From Chloroflexi bacterium 54-19 (GTDB lineage: Bacteria > Chloroflexota > Chloroflexia > Chloroheliales > Chloroheliaceae), in assembly GCA_001898225.1 (NCBI GenBank), contig MKTJ01000077.1, positions 380,352 through 444,351 on the forward strand: a stretch of 64,000 nucleotides of DNA, given 5' to 3'. Made by a program: the position numbers and the translations under genes. The notes beneath the pieces were generated by a model. That model saw only the letters and a program-made list of their open reading frames with translations, was not told where the DNA came from and did no database searches. Below, in pieces: positions 1 through 9,026 of this stretch (within the stretch, counting starts at the first letter, position 1; each line of letters starts with the position of its first letter).

Positions 1-1395
1 GGACTCGCGGCTCAGGTTCATTTCGTTCCAGATTTCGTAGGCGTCCACTTTACCTTTATAGCGATTCGCCAGGGCGTACATAAAATCGCCAAACTTATTC
101 ATCTTATCCGGGTCGGGCAGACCGCTACCACCCGACTTGTAGGCGGCGGGGGTACCGATAGGGCTCAGGATAATGTGAATGTTGTTGAGGTAGAGCGAGT
201 CTACGATTTTGTCGAGTTCGGTCCAGACATAGCGGTTCGGGTCGTCACCTTTGGTGGTGTCTTCGATGTCGGACCAGGTGATTTGCTGGCGGACCCAGCG
301 GGCGCTCAGGTCTTTAACCCAGCCGGTAATCTGGTCGCGGTCCTGGTAGAACAGGTGGGCGTTGATACCGTAGCTGAGGGCCGGAACTTTGAGCGGCGAA
401 AGAATCGGGTCGTTAATTGGCTGGGAAGACGGCATCTTGCCACCGCCGTAGCGCCAGGCGAAATAGTGCTGGCCAACATTGCCCATTTCGACCTTGTAGC
501 CAGCCGGGTTGGCCGGGGTGTAGGTCAGACAACGGCGCTGGAAACACTGCATCAAAACATCCTGCTCGACCCCGGCGACTTTCACGCGGGTCCAGTAGGC
601 ATCGGTAATCGGGAAGCCCATCGCGTAGAGCCAGTCAAAAACTTTCTGGCCGTTGACGGTTACACGAGCGTTGGGGTCAAACACCGGGCCGGTCTGGTTC
701 ATGTAGTCCCACATCACCTTGGGGATGTTGTGGCCGAGGGTGTTGTCGTAGTAAGCGATGGTGGTGTCAGCGCTTGCCAGGGCCGGGTTATTGCCCACAA
801 CACCGTTGCCATCGGCGTCTTTGGTCAGGGTAGCGGAAACCATCTGGCCGATTTTGCTCGGCTGGCGGTTGGCCGCGACGCTGGCATCGTCGTAAGAAGC
901 GACGGCGCGCAGGGTCTTGTAGGTCGGGGCGTTGGCATTTACCGCGATATTGTCACCGGCCACCGGGACATTGTTTGCCGGGTTGTTAGTGTCAACGAAG
1001 CGGTTGTCGCCTTCCTGGCGGCGGCCACTGACCAGTTCAACCACGAGCAAACCGTTGGTTACATAATATTGCGAATTGGGGTCGCCAAAAGGATTGTTGA
1101 GTTCCATGCGGGTTTTATCAAAATACTGGACCCAGCGGCGCTGCCCACCCACGGGAGCGGCGTCGTCGTACCGTTCATAACCAGCGTCAATAAAGTTGGG
1201 GCCCCATAGATAGGAGCGTTGTACCTGGCCGTTGTCAACCGGCGAGTCGGTAGTTAACCAGACCCGCTGGAAGCCAGGTTTGGTAAAGGCCGGGGGCGCT
1301 GCTTCCGCAGTCGTCGGGCCGGACCCTACCAGAGGAAAAACAGCGCTCATCACTACTGCGAAAACCATCGCAATCAGGGCAAGCTTTTTGTTCAC
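1..1395 (-). CDS. Secreted clan GH-A glycoside hydrolase-like protein (3' end beyond window)
   Basis: The gene reads leftward and runs off the window; 465 codons are visible. The start is GTG at 1395, preceded by a strong AAGGAGG Shine-Dalgarno. The N-terminus (MNKKLALIAMVFAVVMSA) is a signal peptide with a likely cleavage after AEA near residue 32, so the product is exported. The next 270 residues or so form an N-terminal region rich in Asn, Tyr and Trp, ending in a CLTYTPANPAGYKVEMGNVG stretch. The last residues contain YEIWNEMNLS, the WNE(P/M)N motif of the acid/base strand of clan GH-A (beta/alpha)8 glycosidases. The family (GH5, GH39 or other) cannot be decided because the second half is missing. 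Overlapping plus-strand frames are antisense shadows. Confidence 0.75.
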   Translation of the reverse strand, partial: MNKKLALIAMVFAVVMSAVFPLVGSGPTTAEAAPPAFTKPGFQRVWLTTDSPVDNGQVQRSYLWGPNFIDAGYERYDDAAPVGGQRRWVQYFDKTRMELNNPFGDPNSQYYVTNGLLVVELVSGRRQEGDNRFVDTNNPANNVPVAGDNIAVNANAPTYKTLRAVASYDDASVAANRQPSKIGQMVSATLTKDADGNGVVGNNPALASADTTIAYYDNTLGHNIPKVMWDYMNQTGPVFDPNARVTVNGQKVFDWLYAMGFPITDAYWTRVKVAGVEQDVLMQCFQRRCLTYTPANPAGYKVEMGNVGQHYFAWRYGGGKMPSSQPINDPILSPLKVPALSYGINAHLFYQDRDQITGWVKDLSARWVRQQITWSDIEDTTKGDDPNRYVWTELDKIVDSLYLNNIHIILSPIGTPAAYKSGGSGLPDPDKMNKFGDFMYALANRYKGKVDAYEIWNEMNLSRES

Positions 1396-2017
1396 TAAGT
1401 TCCTCCTTAGCTAAGAAGTTAAAACACTATGATGGCCGCGCCCAGGCCGGTCGGTCGGGCTAACCAGAATTTCCAGTGATTGTTCTAAGTGTCCCTTTTT
1501 AGCGGAATCGCTCGCCGGTATCCGTAACGAGCTTTTGGAAAAGACCGGCGGAGTTGCTTTACACCGGGTAGAATGGTAAATATTTTTTCAGTGTACAAAC
1601 GCCAACAGTCTAGCACGAAGGCTGCACGTTGTCTACTTATGTCAAAATTGTTCCAAGGGTGTTTCCCGGCAGACCAGACCGCTTGTGGAAAACTTCCGAA
1701 CTTTATTTGAGAACAAACCTATCCTTTTAACGAACTTGCCTGCGTCCGGTTTCACTTTTCTTAAATCGGAATAGTCGAAATGTCCTGGCGCAAATATACT
1801 TTTTTTACCCAATTTTTAACAAATTGGGACTAAATAGAAGTTAATAGTTAGCCCTCTTAAGGTGGGCAGGTATTCAACCGCGCCCGGTTTTACAGGGTGG
1901 GGGTAGCCTTTCAAGCGCCTGGCAGGCTTTTTTGCAGAACTCCGGTAAGACCCGGATTGGATAGAAATGACCTATTGAAAGATAGCGCTTTGTTGAATAC
2001 AGCTTGCAGAGGGGCGG

Positions 2018-2026
2018 TGCTATAAT
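2018..2026 (+). promoter_or_regulatory. Extended -10 promoter element upstream of malic enzyme
   Basis: TGC followed directly by TATAAT (2021-2026) is an extended -10 element about 80 bp before the malic enzyme start. No good -35 is visible, which extended -10 promoters can tolerate. The rest of the 1396-2103 gap, between two divergent genes, is AT-rich and shows no gene or clear repeat. It should also hold the leftward promoter of the glycosidase, which I could not pin down. Confidence 0.55.
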
Positions 2027-2103
2027 TTTAGTAGTAATTCAAATATTTTGAACTGCTCTAGTCTTAAAGGAAAGGAAGACGCAGTTTTAAGAGGATATTA
2101 AGT

Positions 2104-3552
2104 ATGAATACTGTTCCTAACGCCAGTTATAGTTTTACTTTGCGACTTGAAATCCCCAACCATGTCGGGATGTTAAGCCAGGTGATGAGCGCGATTAGCG
2201 AGGCCGGTGGCGACCTGGGAGCTATTGATATTGTGCAGGCTACCCGTGATACCATGATTCGGGATATTACCGTGGCCGCCGGGGACGAGGCCCACGCCGA
2301 GGCGATTGCTAACCGGGTCAGGGCGGTCCCGGAAGTTCGGGTGATTAACTTTAGCGACCGGACATTCCTGTTACACCTGGGCGGCAAAATCAGCGTCCAC
2401 AGTAAAACCCCTTTGAAGACCCGCGACCAGTTATCGATGGCCTATACACCCGGTGTGGCGCGGGTTTGCCTGGCAATCGCCGAAGATACATCTAAAGCCT
2501 ATTCTCTTACCATCAAAAGCAACACCGTCGCGGTGGTTTCCGATGGTACAGCTGTCCTCGGCCTGGGCGATATTGGCCCGGAAGCGGCCATGCCGGTCAT
2601 GGAAGGCAAAGCCATGCTCTTTAAGGAGTTTGGCGGGGTGGACGCTTTTCCGATTTGCCTGGCTACCAAGGATACCGAAGAAATTATCCGCATCGTCAAG
2701 GCGATTGCGCCCGGTTTTGGGGGTATCAACCTGGAAGATATTTCCGCGCCGCGCTGCTTTGAAATCGAAGAACGCCTCGTAAAAGAACTCGATATTCCGG
2801 TCATGCACGACGACCAGCACGGGACGGCAGTAGTCGTCCTGGCGGCCCTGCTAAACGCCCTGAAGGTGGTCGGCAAACGGCCCGAAGATATAAAAGTAGT
2901 GGTAAGCGGGGTCGGCGCAAGCGGGGTAGCCTGCTCGAAGATTATCCTGGCGGCTGGGGTCAAAAATATCATCGGGGTGGACCGTCTCGGCGCTATCTAC
3001 CAGGGCCGGACCGAGCACATGAACAAGATGAAGGACTGGTACGCCGAACATACCAACCCTGCCGGTATCCGGGGCCACCTGGGCGATGTAATCGAAGGCG
3101 CGGACGTTTTCCTGGGACTGTCGGGACCGGGCGCTTTTTCGGTCGAGATGTTGCAGAAGATGGCGAAAGACCCGATTATCTTTGCCCTGGCGAACCCAAC
3201 TCCCGAAATTCTGCCGGAGGACGCCGCGCCCTATGTCAGGGTTATGGCAACAGGTCGCAGCGATTACCCGAACCAGATTAATAACGTGCTATGTTTCCCC
3301 GGTATCTTCCGGGGTGCGCTGGACTGCCGGGCCAGTGTCATAAACGAGGCAATGCAACTGGCGGCGGCGCGGGCCATCCAGTCCATTATTTCGGACGAAG
3401 AACTCGGTCCCGACTACATCATTCCCTCGGTCTTTGATAAACGGGTGGTTCACGCGGTTGCCAAGGCGGTCATTGAGGCGGCTTACGAGACAGGTGTAGC
3501 CAGGCGGGAACGCAAACCGACCACGGCCCACGAACCGGTCGGCGTCCACTAG
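2104..3552 (+). CDS. NAD(P)-dependent malic enzyme with N-terminal ACT domain
   Basis: A 482-residue protein for the oxidative decarboxylation of malate to pyruvate. Residues ~9-85 form an ACT domain (SFTLRLEIPNHVGMLSQVM), a regulatory module that usually binds a small effector, often an amino acid. The malic enzyme core follows: SMAYTPGVARVC with the catalytic Tyr, MEGKAMLFKEFGGVDAFPI with the catalytic Lys, and the metal-binding region EDISAPRCFEIE plus DDQHGTAVV. A Rossmann fold has the dinucleotide motif VVSGVGASGVACSKII near residue 258. Its length fits the small bacterial ACT-malic enzyme type, without a phosphotransacetylase fusion. It is a single gene with its own promoter and terminator. 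Cofactor preference cannot be read with certainty. Confidence 0.93.
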   Translation: MNTVPNASYSFTLRLEIPNHVGMLSQVMSAISEAGGDLGAIDIVQATRDTMIRDITVAAGDEAHAEAIANRVRAVPEVRVINFSDRTFLLHLGGKISVHSKTPLKTRDQLSMAYTPGVARVCLAIAEDTSKAYSLTIKSNTVAVVSDGTAVLGLGDIGPEAAMPVMEGKAMLFKEFGGVDAFPICLATKDTEEIIRIVKAIAPGFGGINLEDISAPRCFEIEERLVKELDIPVMHDDQHGTAVVVLAALLNALKVVGKRPEDIKVVVSGVGASGVACSKIILAAGVKNIIGVDRLGAIYQGRTEHMNKMKDWYAEHTNPAGIRGHLGDVIEGADVFLGLSGPGAFSVEMLQKMAKDPIIFALANPTPEILPEDAAPYVRVMATGRSDYPNQINNVLCFPGIFRGALDCRASVINEAMQLAAARAIQSIISDEELGPDYIIPSVFDKRVVHAVAKAVIEAAYETGVARRERKPTTAHEPVGVH

Positions 3553-3578
3553 GAGTTCGACGGTATTTTAGTAATAAA

Positions 3579-3626
3579 TCAAAGGTTGGTCCGGTTTTAA
3601 GACGCCAGGCCAACCTTTGATTTTTG
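3579..3626 (+). terminator. Rho-independent terminator after malic enzyme
   Basis: A perfect 11-bp stem (3579-3589 with 3610-3620, TCAAAGGTTGG/CCAACCTTTGA), a 20-nt loop and a short T-run (3621-3625), 26 bp after the malic enzyme stop. Confidence 0.75.
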
Positions 3627-3674
3627 TCAGGATAAAAAAAGACTTTTGACCGGTCCTGCACCAGGGCTTTTCCG

Positions 3675-3704
3675 TTGACAACTTCTAAACGGTGGTGATA
3701 TACT
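3675..3704 (+). promoter_or_regulatory. Sigma-70 promoter of the Eis-like gene
   Basis: TTGACA (3675-3680) and TATACT (3699-3704) with an 18-bp spacer, about 50 bp before the start codon. Confidence 0.75.
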
Positions 3705-3753
3705 ACATTCAGCTAACCAAAGTATTGAGCGAAAACGATAAAGGAGCATTTTT

Positions 3754-4986
3754 ATGCAAGTAAGGCCCTTGCGCGAGGAAGAAAAAGTTATTTACGCCGG
3801 TATGGTGCGGGACGCTTTTGTCATACCGGGGAATTTTGTGCCGGATTTCGTGGAACGGCTAAAAGTTGAAGATACCCGCGCGCTTATTGATGATGAAGGG
3901 CGAATTGTCAGCGGATTAAATATCCTCTGGAACGACATCTGGTTCGGCCAGAAGAAACTTCACGTAGTGGATATTACGGGCGTGGCGACCCCGCCTGAAA
4001 ACCGCCGCCAGGGTCTCTTGAAGCAGTTGCTACGCGAGGTACTGCGCCAGGAAGCCGCGAATGGGTACAATATTTCGGCGTTGTACCCGTTTGAATTTGC
4101 TTTCTATCGCAAATTCGGCTACGAGCTTGCCAGTAGCAGCCAGCACGTGAAGGTAAAAATCCCGGCCCTGGCCCATTTCCGCTCAAAAACCAGGGGCCGC
4201 TGGACCCAGCTTGTCGAGGACGACTGGGCGCGTTTCAAAACTCTATACGATAAATTTTGCGTGGGGCGCTTCGGACGGTTTGACCGGGACGAAAATTTCT
4301 GGCGGCGGAATGTTCTCAAAGCCTGGGAACCGGGCGGTCCGGTCCCGCAGAACCTTTATGTCTGGACCGACGCCAGCGGGCTGGACCGCGCCTATGTCAT
4401 CTATCGCCATAAGAATAAAGACGCCAACGGGTGGGAACGTGACATGCGTATACGCGAGATGGTCTGGCTCGATGAAGCGGCCCGGCACGAAATTTACGCT
4501 TTTATCGCCAACCACGACTCGCAGGCCGAGAAAGCAGTCTGGAATACCGAGCCGGGCGACGAAATTTACGCCCTGCTGAATAACCCGCGTGAAGCGACTA
4601 TCGAATACGACTCGGGCTACATGCTGCGGCTGTTAAACGTGGAAAAAGCCCTGGCCGAACGGGCCTGGCCGGTCCTGGGAGCGGGTGAAACCGCCGGGTT
4701 TAGCCTGGCTGTCCGCGATGATGTCTTTGAGTGGAATGATGGCCGGACTTACCGGCTGGAAGCCAAAGGAGAGCAGGTGGAGGTCAGCAGCGTGGCCGGG
4801 ACCGAACATGCCGGGCTGAGTTGCGACGTGCGTATCCTGGCCCAGTTCTACGCGGGTTATCTCAGCCCATTTGAGGCGGCTCGCCTGGGCAAGCTGGAAG
4901 TAAGTTCGGAAACGGAACTGGCGGCGGCCCAGCGTCTTTTCAGCCCGCCGGGCCAGCCTGCCTCATTCATGAACGACCACTGGTAA
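3754..4986 (+). CDS. Eis-like GNAT N-acetyltransferase
   Basis: A 410-residue protein of the Eis (enhanced intracellular survival) family. It opens with the typical MQVRPLREEEKVIYAGMVRD. The acetyl-CoA binding GNAT segment is around residues 75-100 (ITGVATPPENRRQGLLKQLL), where the R/Q-x-x-G-x-G/A loop appears as RRQGLL. A second GNAT-like domain and a C-terminal SCP2-like fold follow (from about 300: GFSLAVRDDVFEWNDGRTYR). Eis proteins acetylate amines such as aminoglycosides or lysines, but the substrate here is unknown. AAAGGAG lies 7 nt before ATG. It ends 9 bp from the convergent quinone oxidoreductase gene, with no terminator in between. Confidence 0.88.
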   Translation: MQVRPLREEEKVIYAGMVRDAFVIPGNFVPDFVERLKVEDTRALIDDEGRIVSGLNILWNDIWFGQKKLHVVDITGVATPPENRRQGLLKQLLREVLRQEAANGYNISALYPFEFAFYRKFGYELASSSQHVKVKIPALAHFRSKTRGRWTQLVEDDWARFKTLYDKFCVGRFGRFDRDENFWRRNVLKAWEPGGPVPQNLYVWTDASGLDRAYVIYRHKNKDANGWERDMRIREMVWLDEAARHEIYAFIANHDSQAEKAVWNTEPGDEIYALLNNPREATIEYDSGYMLRLLNVEKALAERAWPVLGAGETAGFSLAVRDDVFEWNDGRTYRLEAKGEQVEVSSVAGTEHAGLSCDVRILAQFYAGYLSPFEAARLGKLEVSSETELAAAQRLFSPPGQPASFMNDHW

Positions 4987-4995
4987 TCCGGTAGT

Positions 4996-5964
4996 CTAGG
5001 GAATCAGTAACACCTTACCGGTAGTCGCCCGGCCCTTCAAGTCGGTTTGGGCCTGGGCGGCTTCGGCCAGGGGATAGGTGTGTTCGAAACGCACCTTGAG
5101 TTTACCCTCGGCCACCCACTTGAAAATAGCCCCGGTCCGCTCCAACAACTCTTCCCGCGTGGCGATATAGTGGCCCATGGTCGGCCTGGTCAGGTAAAGC
5201 GAGCCTTTACGGTTTAATACCTGGGGGTCGAACGGTGGCACCGGTCCGCTGGATGCCCCGAACAGGACCATGTAACCGCGTGGGCGCAAGCAGTTCAGGC
5301 TTTTATCAAAGGTATCTCTCCCAACCGAATCGTAAACTACAGGTAGTTTCTTATCCCCTACGATGCGTTTAACTTCTTCCTCGAAATCGGCCTCGGTATA
5401 ATTGATAATATGGTCGGCCCCGGCTTGTTTTGCCAGTTCGGCCTTGGCGGGAGTCGAAACGGTCGTGATAACCGTCGCGCCGAGCATCTTGGCTATCTGG
5501 ATGAGCAGTTGCCCGACCCCACCGGCCCCGGCGTGGATAAGCACGGTTTCGCCCGGTTTAATCGGATAGGTGCTGTGCGAAAGATAATGGGCGGTAATCC
5601 CCTGGAGTATCACAGCGGCGGCCTGTTTCAGGTCGAGCCCTTCCGGTACCGGCACGACCTTGCTGGCGGGTACGACCTGGTATTCGGCGTACGCGCCCAT
5701 TTTCTGGCAGTGGGCCACCCGGTCTCCCGCTTTGAACTCGGTCACGCCTTCTCCGACCGCTTCCACAACGCCCGCCGCTTCATCGCCGGGGATATAGGGG
5801 GTGGCGACCGGATAAATGCCGGTCCGGTAGTAAATGTCGATAAAATTGACCCCGGTGGCAGCGACTTTTATCAGGACTTCGCCCGGCCCGGGCTGGGGTG
5901 TGGGCACTTCTTCATAGGTTAAAACTTCCGGCCCGCCTTTTTCGTGAACCCGGATTGCTTTCAT
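4996..5964 (-). CDS. qor: Zinc-independent NADPH:quinone oxidoreductase (MDR family)
   Basis: A 322-residue medium-chain dehydrogenase/reductase, QOR type, expected to reduce quinones with NADPH. The start at 5964 (MKAIRVHEKGGPEVLTYEEV) is chosen because GAAAGGA precedes it and family members begin there; an upstream in-frame ATG at 6006 would add 14 unrelated residues. The GroES-like domain has PGPGEVLIKV and the GVNFIDIYYRTGIYP signature. The Rossmann domain has HAGAGGVGQLLIQIAKMLGA near residue 145. The zinc-binding cysteines of alcohol dehydrogenases are absent. It is convergent with the Eis-like gene. Confidence 0.92.
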   Translation of the reverse strand: MKAIRVHEKGGPEVLTYEEVPTPQPGPGEVLIKVAATGVNFIDIYYRTGIYPVATPYIPGDEAAGVVEAVGEGVTEFKAGDRVAHCQKMGAYAEYQVVPASKVVPVPEGLDLKQAAAVILQGITAHYLSHSTYPIKPGETVLIHAGAGGVGQLLIQIAKMLGATVITTVSTPAKAELAKQAGADHIINYTEADFEEEVKRIVGDKKLPVVYDSVGRDTFDKSLNCLRPRGYMVLFGASSGPVPPFDPQVLNRKGSLYLTRPTMGHYIATREELLERTGAIFKWVAEGKLKVRFEHTYPLAEAAQAQTDLKGRATTGKVLLIP

Positions 5965-6391
5965 AATCGTGTTTGTTCCTTTCATCCGTTTCAAACAGAA
6001 TTTCATATTTTGAGCAAATACCTGGTTACCAGTTTAGCACGCCTGCAAAACCGCGTAAATCAGAAGACGTTGGGCGTTGAACGTGGAACGGGAAAGCCAA
6101 AATAAATCATTTGGGATACATATCCCCTTTACCAAGATAAAAGTGAAGCCTATTGGGTATACTTAAGAACAATAGATAGTCATTCTGTGGCTCTGCCAAG
6201 GAATCTCAGGTCCGTTGGACAATAGCACGGTCGAAGGTAAATTGAAACGAAATTCCTCCAAGAGTTGCAACTAAATAGAGGTCCGGTGCATTTTAAGAGA
6301 AGTATTTTTTGGCCTTAAGGCTATCCTGTGAATGAGTAATTTTTAATGGAGTTAGAGGTTACTGGTTCCCTTAGACAAAGCCCTGGCCTGG

Positions 6392-6400
6392 TGTTATAAT
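6392..6400 (+). promoter_or_regulatory. Extended -10 promoter element of the glycosyltransferase gene
   Basis: TGT followed by TATAAT (6395-6400), with a weak TTAGAC 18 bp upstream (6371-6376). It lies 45 bp before the chosen start. The rest of the 5965-6391 gap is AT-rich, and I see no gene or clear repeat in it. Confidence 0.55.
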
Positions 6401-6445
6401 GCGGGTTCAAAGTCACATTCACCCTTGAAAGGAGCAAAAATCCAG

Positions 6446-7270
6446 TTGTCACAGACGTCGCAGGCAGACCCCCAATCTACCGGCGTTGGCAAGCCGCAAA
6501 TTTATCTTTCTATCGTTATCCCCGTTTATAACGAAGAAAAACGAATTTCCGCAACCCTGGATAAATTGCTCGCTTATCTTTCCGCCCAGCCCTGGAGTCG
6601 GGAAATCGTCCTGGTCGATGATGGCAGCGTTGATGGTGGTATCGCGTTGGCCCGCCGCCGCCTGGAAGATGCCGGGGAAGTTTGCCGGGTTATCAGTTAC
6701 GGCGCGAACCGGGGCAAAGGCTACGCCCTCAAACAAGGTATGCTTGCCAGCCAGGGCCGCTATGTCCTCTTTACCGACGCCGACCTTTCGACCCCTATCG
6801 AGGAATTAGATAAAATCTTGCCCTGGTTCGAGCAGGGTTACGATATTGTGCAGGGGTCGCGTAAAATGCCGGGAGCCGCGGTCGAACGCCACCAACCCTG
6901 GTTGCGCGAGAACATGGGCAAAGTCTTCACCTGGCTATCCAACTTTATCGCACGCGTAGATGTGCGGGATGTTACCTGTGGCTTCAAGTGCTACCGGGAC
7001 GCGGTAGCCCACGACCTCTATGGCCGCCAGCAAATCTACGATTGGAGCTTTGACGCCGAGATTATCTATATCGCCCGCCTCAGTCACTACAAACTTAAAG
7101 AAGTGCCGGTCCGCTGGTTCGATGAACGGGGTACTAAAGTCCATTTAATAAAAGACAGCGTCCGCTCTTTTTGGGGCCTTCTAACAATCCGTATGAACGG
7201 CTTCAAGGGTCTTTACAACCGGCCTGCCGGGGCCGCCACCGCCACGAAATCCGATAGCCGGGTTTCTTAA
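6446..7270 (+). CDS. Glycosyltransferase family 2, dolichyl/undecaprenyl-phosphate glucosyltransferase-like
   Basis: A GT-A fold transferase of about 274 residues resembling ALG5/DPM1-type enzymes, which move a sugar from a nucleotide sugar to a polyprenyl phosphate. Motifs: YLSIVIPVYNEEKRI near the start, IVLVDDGSVDGG, the metal-binding FTDADLSTPIEELDKIL, and VQGSRKMPGA. No membrane helix follows, as in ALG5-like cytosolic or peripheral forms. The start is TTG at 6446, about 11 nt after AAAGGAG; an in-frame TTG at 6425 would place the Shine-Dalgarno inside the gene. The genomic context does not reveal the acceptor. Confidence 0.85.
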   Translation: MSQTSQADPQSTGVGKPQIYLSIVIPVYNEEKRISATLDKLLAYLSAQPWSREIVLVDDGSVDGGIALARRRLEDAGEVCRVISYGANRGKGYALKQGMLASQGRYVLFTDADLSTPIEELDKILPWFEQGYDIVQGSRKMPGAAVERHQPWLRENMGKVFTWLSNFIARVDVRDVTCGFKCYRDAVAHDLYGRQQIYDWSFDAEIIYIARLSHYKLKEVPVRWFDERGTKVHLIKDSVRSFWGLLTIRMNGFKGLYNRPAGAATATKSDSRVS

Positions 7271-7303
7271 CCGGAGAAAATCACCTAAAAATATGCTAAC
7301 TGG

Positions 7304-7326
7304 TCCGCCGTTGAGGCGGATTTTTT
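7304..7326 (+). terminator. Terminator after the glycosyltransferase gene
   Basis: A 6-bp GC stem, TCCGCC/GGCGGA (7304-7309 with 7315-7320), a 5-nt loop, then TTTTTT. Confidence 0.7.
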
Positions 7327-7341
7327 ATTATCCACCCCTCC

Positions 7342-7401
7342 TTGACATACCCTATCATTAGTGCTACTATTACTTCTACAGCTACTATGATTTACATAGT
7401 A
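7342..7401 (+). promoter_or_regulatory. Promoter of the yceI-like gene with downstream inverted repeat
   Basis: TTGACA (7342-7347), a 17-bp spacer, and TACTAT (7365-7370) preceded by TGC (extended -10). A 7-bp inverted repeat, TACTATG/CATAGTA (7383-7389 and 7395-7401), lies just past the expected start site, an operator-like position. The leader is about 130 nt and AT-rich. Confidence 0.75.
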
Positions 7402-7507
7402 ACCTATAATATGTAAGCTCATATAATATTTGCACCAGAATTGCTGCAAAAGGTGTAGCAAAAAGAATTGTTTAACACAATAACCACCTATTCTAAGGAG
7501 ATTAAAA

Positions 7508-8059
7508 ATGGCTTTTGAGATTGACCCCGTCCATTCTCAAGTTACCTTCTCGGTCCGCCACCTGATGGTCAGCAACGTACGCGGCACTTTCAATGTCTTC
7601 CGAGGCAAACTCCATATTGACGAACAGAACCCGGCTAACTCCTGGGTTGAGGCCGAAGCTGACGCCACCAGCGTCAACACTCGCAACGACACCCGCGATA
7701 ATCACCTTCGTTCCGCCGATTTCTTTGAAGTCGAAAAATACCCGACTATCACTTTCAAAAGCACCAGTGTCGAACAGGTGGAAGGCCCGGAATATAAAGT
7801 TAGCGGCGACTTGACCATTCACGGCGTGACCCGGCCTGTCACTTTTGACGTGGAATATCACGGGCAGAATGCCCACCCCCAGATGGGTGTGCGGACCGGC
7901 CTGACCGCCAAGACCAAAATTAACCGCAAGGATTTTGGGCTGACCTATGGAACAATGGTCGAAAGCAGCCAGATTGTGGTCAGCGAGAACGTCAATATCG
8001 AGATTGACCTGGAAGCCGTCCAGCAGAAGGCCGCGCCGGAAACTACCTCAATTGCCTGA
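7508..8059 (+). CDS. YceI family protein
   Basis: A 183-residue lipocalin-like protein that starts directly with the YceI core (MAFEIDPVHSQVTFSVRHLM) and has no signal peptide, so it is probably cytoplasmic, unlike periplasmic E. coli YceI. Family members bind amphiphilic molecules such as polyisoprenoids. The typical features SADFFEVEKYPTITFKST, LTIHGVTRPVTFDVEY and KINRKDFGLTYGTMVE are all present. AAGGAG precedes ATG. It is a single gene with a strong promoter and a strong terminator. The actual ligand is unknown. Confidence 0.92.
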   Translation: MAFEIDPVHSQVTFSVRHLMVSNVRGTFNVFRGKLHIDEQNPANSWVEAEADATSVNTRNDTRDNHLRSADFFEVEKYPTITFKSTSVEQVEGPEYKVSGDLTIHGVTRPVTFDVEYHGQNAHPQMGVRTGLTAKTKINRKDFGLTYGTMVESSQIVVSENVNIEIDLEAVQQKAAPETTSIA

Positions 8060-8068
8060 TAGCCTTCG

Positions 8069-8108
8069 AAAAGCGTTTGCCTTTGTCCGGGGCAAACGCT
8101 TTTATTTC
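8069..8108 (+). terminator. Terminator after the yceI-like gene
   Basis: A perfect 13-bp stem, AAAAGCGTTTGCC/GGCAAACGCTTTT (8069-8081 with 8091-8103), a 9-nt loop and a T-rich tail. Confidence 0.85.
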
Positions 8109-8223
8109 TCACAAAATGGTTTTCCAGATAAAGTAGTGTTAAAATATTAAACGGCCCAACCGGGCTCCATATAATAGCTTTTGTATTTAAAAGTTCGAGA
8201 GAAAGATTATTGAGGATTACCTT

Positions 8224-8940
8224 ATGAAAGTAGATATTTTTTCAGATGTGGCCTGTCCCTGGTGTTATATCGGCAAACGCCGTTTTGAAAGCGCCCTGGA
8301 CGCCTTCCCGCAAAAAGACCAGGTCGAGATTACCTGGCACAGCTACCAGCTAGACCCTTCCGCTCCCAAGACCTCCGAAATGACCCTGAACGAAGTGCTT
8401 TCCAAAAAGTATGGGATGGATATTCAGCAGGCCGTGGCGGCTAACGACCGGGTCAGCACCCTGGCCGCCGGGGAAGGGCTGGAATACCGCATGGACATAG
8501 CCCGTTACGGCAACACCTTTGACGCCCATCGCCTGATTCAACTGGCGGGTGAACGCGGTTTGCAGGACGAAGTCGAGGAGCGTTTCTTCCGGGCTTATTT
8601 CAGCGAGGGCGAAGCCCTGGGCGACCATGAAACCCTGGTCCGGTTGGTCTCCGAGGTCGGGATTGACCCTGAAGAAGCCCGCGCCGTCCTGGCCGGGAAT
8701 GAGTACACCGACGCGGTTAATGATGACATCCAGAATGCCAGGGAAATCGGTATCCAGGGGGTGCCCTTCTTTATTCTCGATGAAAAATACGGGATTTCGG
8801 GCGCGCAGCCGACTGACCTTTTCAAACAGGCCCTTGACCAGGTCTGGGCCGAGTCGCACCCTAAAATGAAAATTACCACTATTGCCGGTAACGATGATGT
8901 CGCTTGCGAAGGGGATAGCTGCGCCATCCCTCAGAAGTAA
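8224..8940 (+). CDS. DsbA family oxidoreductase, FrnE-like
   Basis: A 238-residue thioredoxin-fold protein of the FrnE/HCCA-isomerase-like branch of the DsbA family. The redox motif is CPWC at residues 10-13 (DVACPWCYIGKRRFESAL). A helical insertion is followed by the cis-proline segment GIQGVPFFILDEKYGISGAQ. There is no signal peptide, so a cytoplasmic thiol oxidoreductase or isomerase role is likely. Two extra cysteines sit at the very C-terminus (CEGDSC). A TATAAT at 8170-8175 may serve as its -10. A long hairpin follows the gene. Confidence 0.9.
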   Translation: MKVDIFSDVACPWCYIGKRRFESALDAFPQKDQVEITWHSYQLDPSAPKTSEMTLNEVLSKKYGMDIQQAVAANDRVSTLAAGEGLEYRMDIARYGNTFDAHRLIQLAGERGLQDEVEERFFRAYFSEGEALGDHETLVRLVSEVGIDPEEARAVLAGNEYTDAVNDDIQNAREIGIQGVPFFILDEKYGISGAQPTDLFKQALDQVWAESHPKMKITTIAGNDDVACEGDSCAIPQK

Positions 8941-8982
8941 AGCGCGCCCCCGCTAAATTCGCAAAGGGAAGTTTGCAAAACC

Positions 8983-9021
8983 AATCTGGCCGGAAAAGGA
9001 TATTGCCTTTCCGGCCAGATT
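8983..9021 (+). terminator. Strong hairpin after the frnE-like gene
   Basis: A perfect 14-bp stem, AATCTGGCCGGAAA/TTTCCGGCCAGATT (8983-8996 with 9008-9021), with an 11-nt loop. It lacks a clean T-run, so termination is likely but not certain. Confidence 0.55.
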
Positions 9022-9026
9022 AGCAT

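Noticed and set aside
175..1209. Long plus-strand ORF of 344 codons
   Set aside because: It is antisense to the secreted glycosidase on the minus strand, which has a signal peptide, Shine-Dalgarno and catalytic motif; the plus-strand translation has no recognisable features.
1396..2017. Possible small RNA in the first long gap
   Set aside because: No promoter-terminator pair or stable long hairpin could be found by eye.
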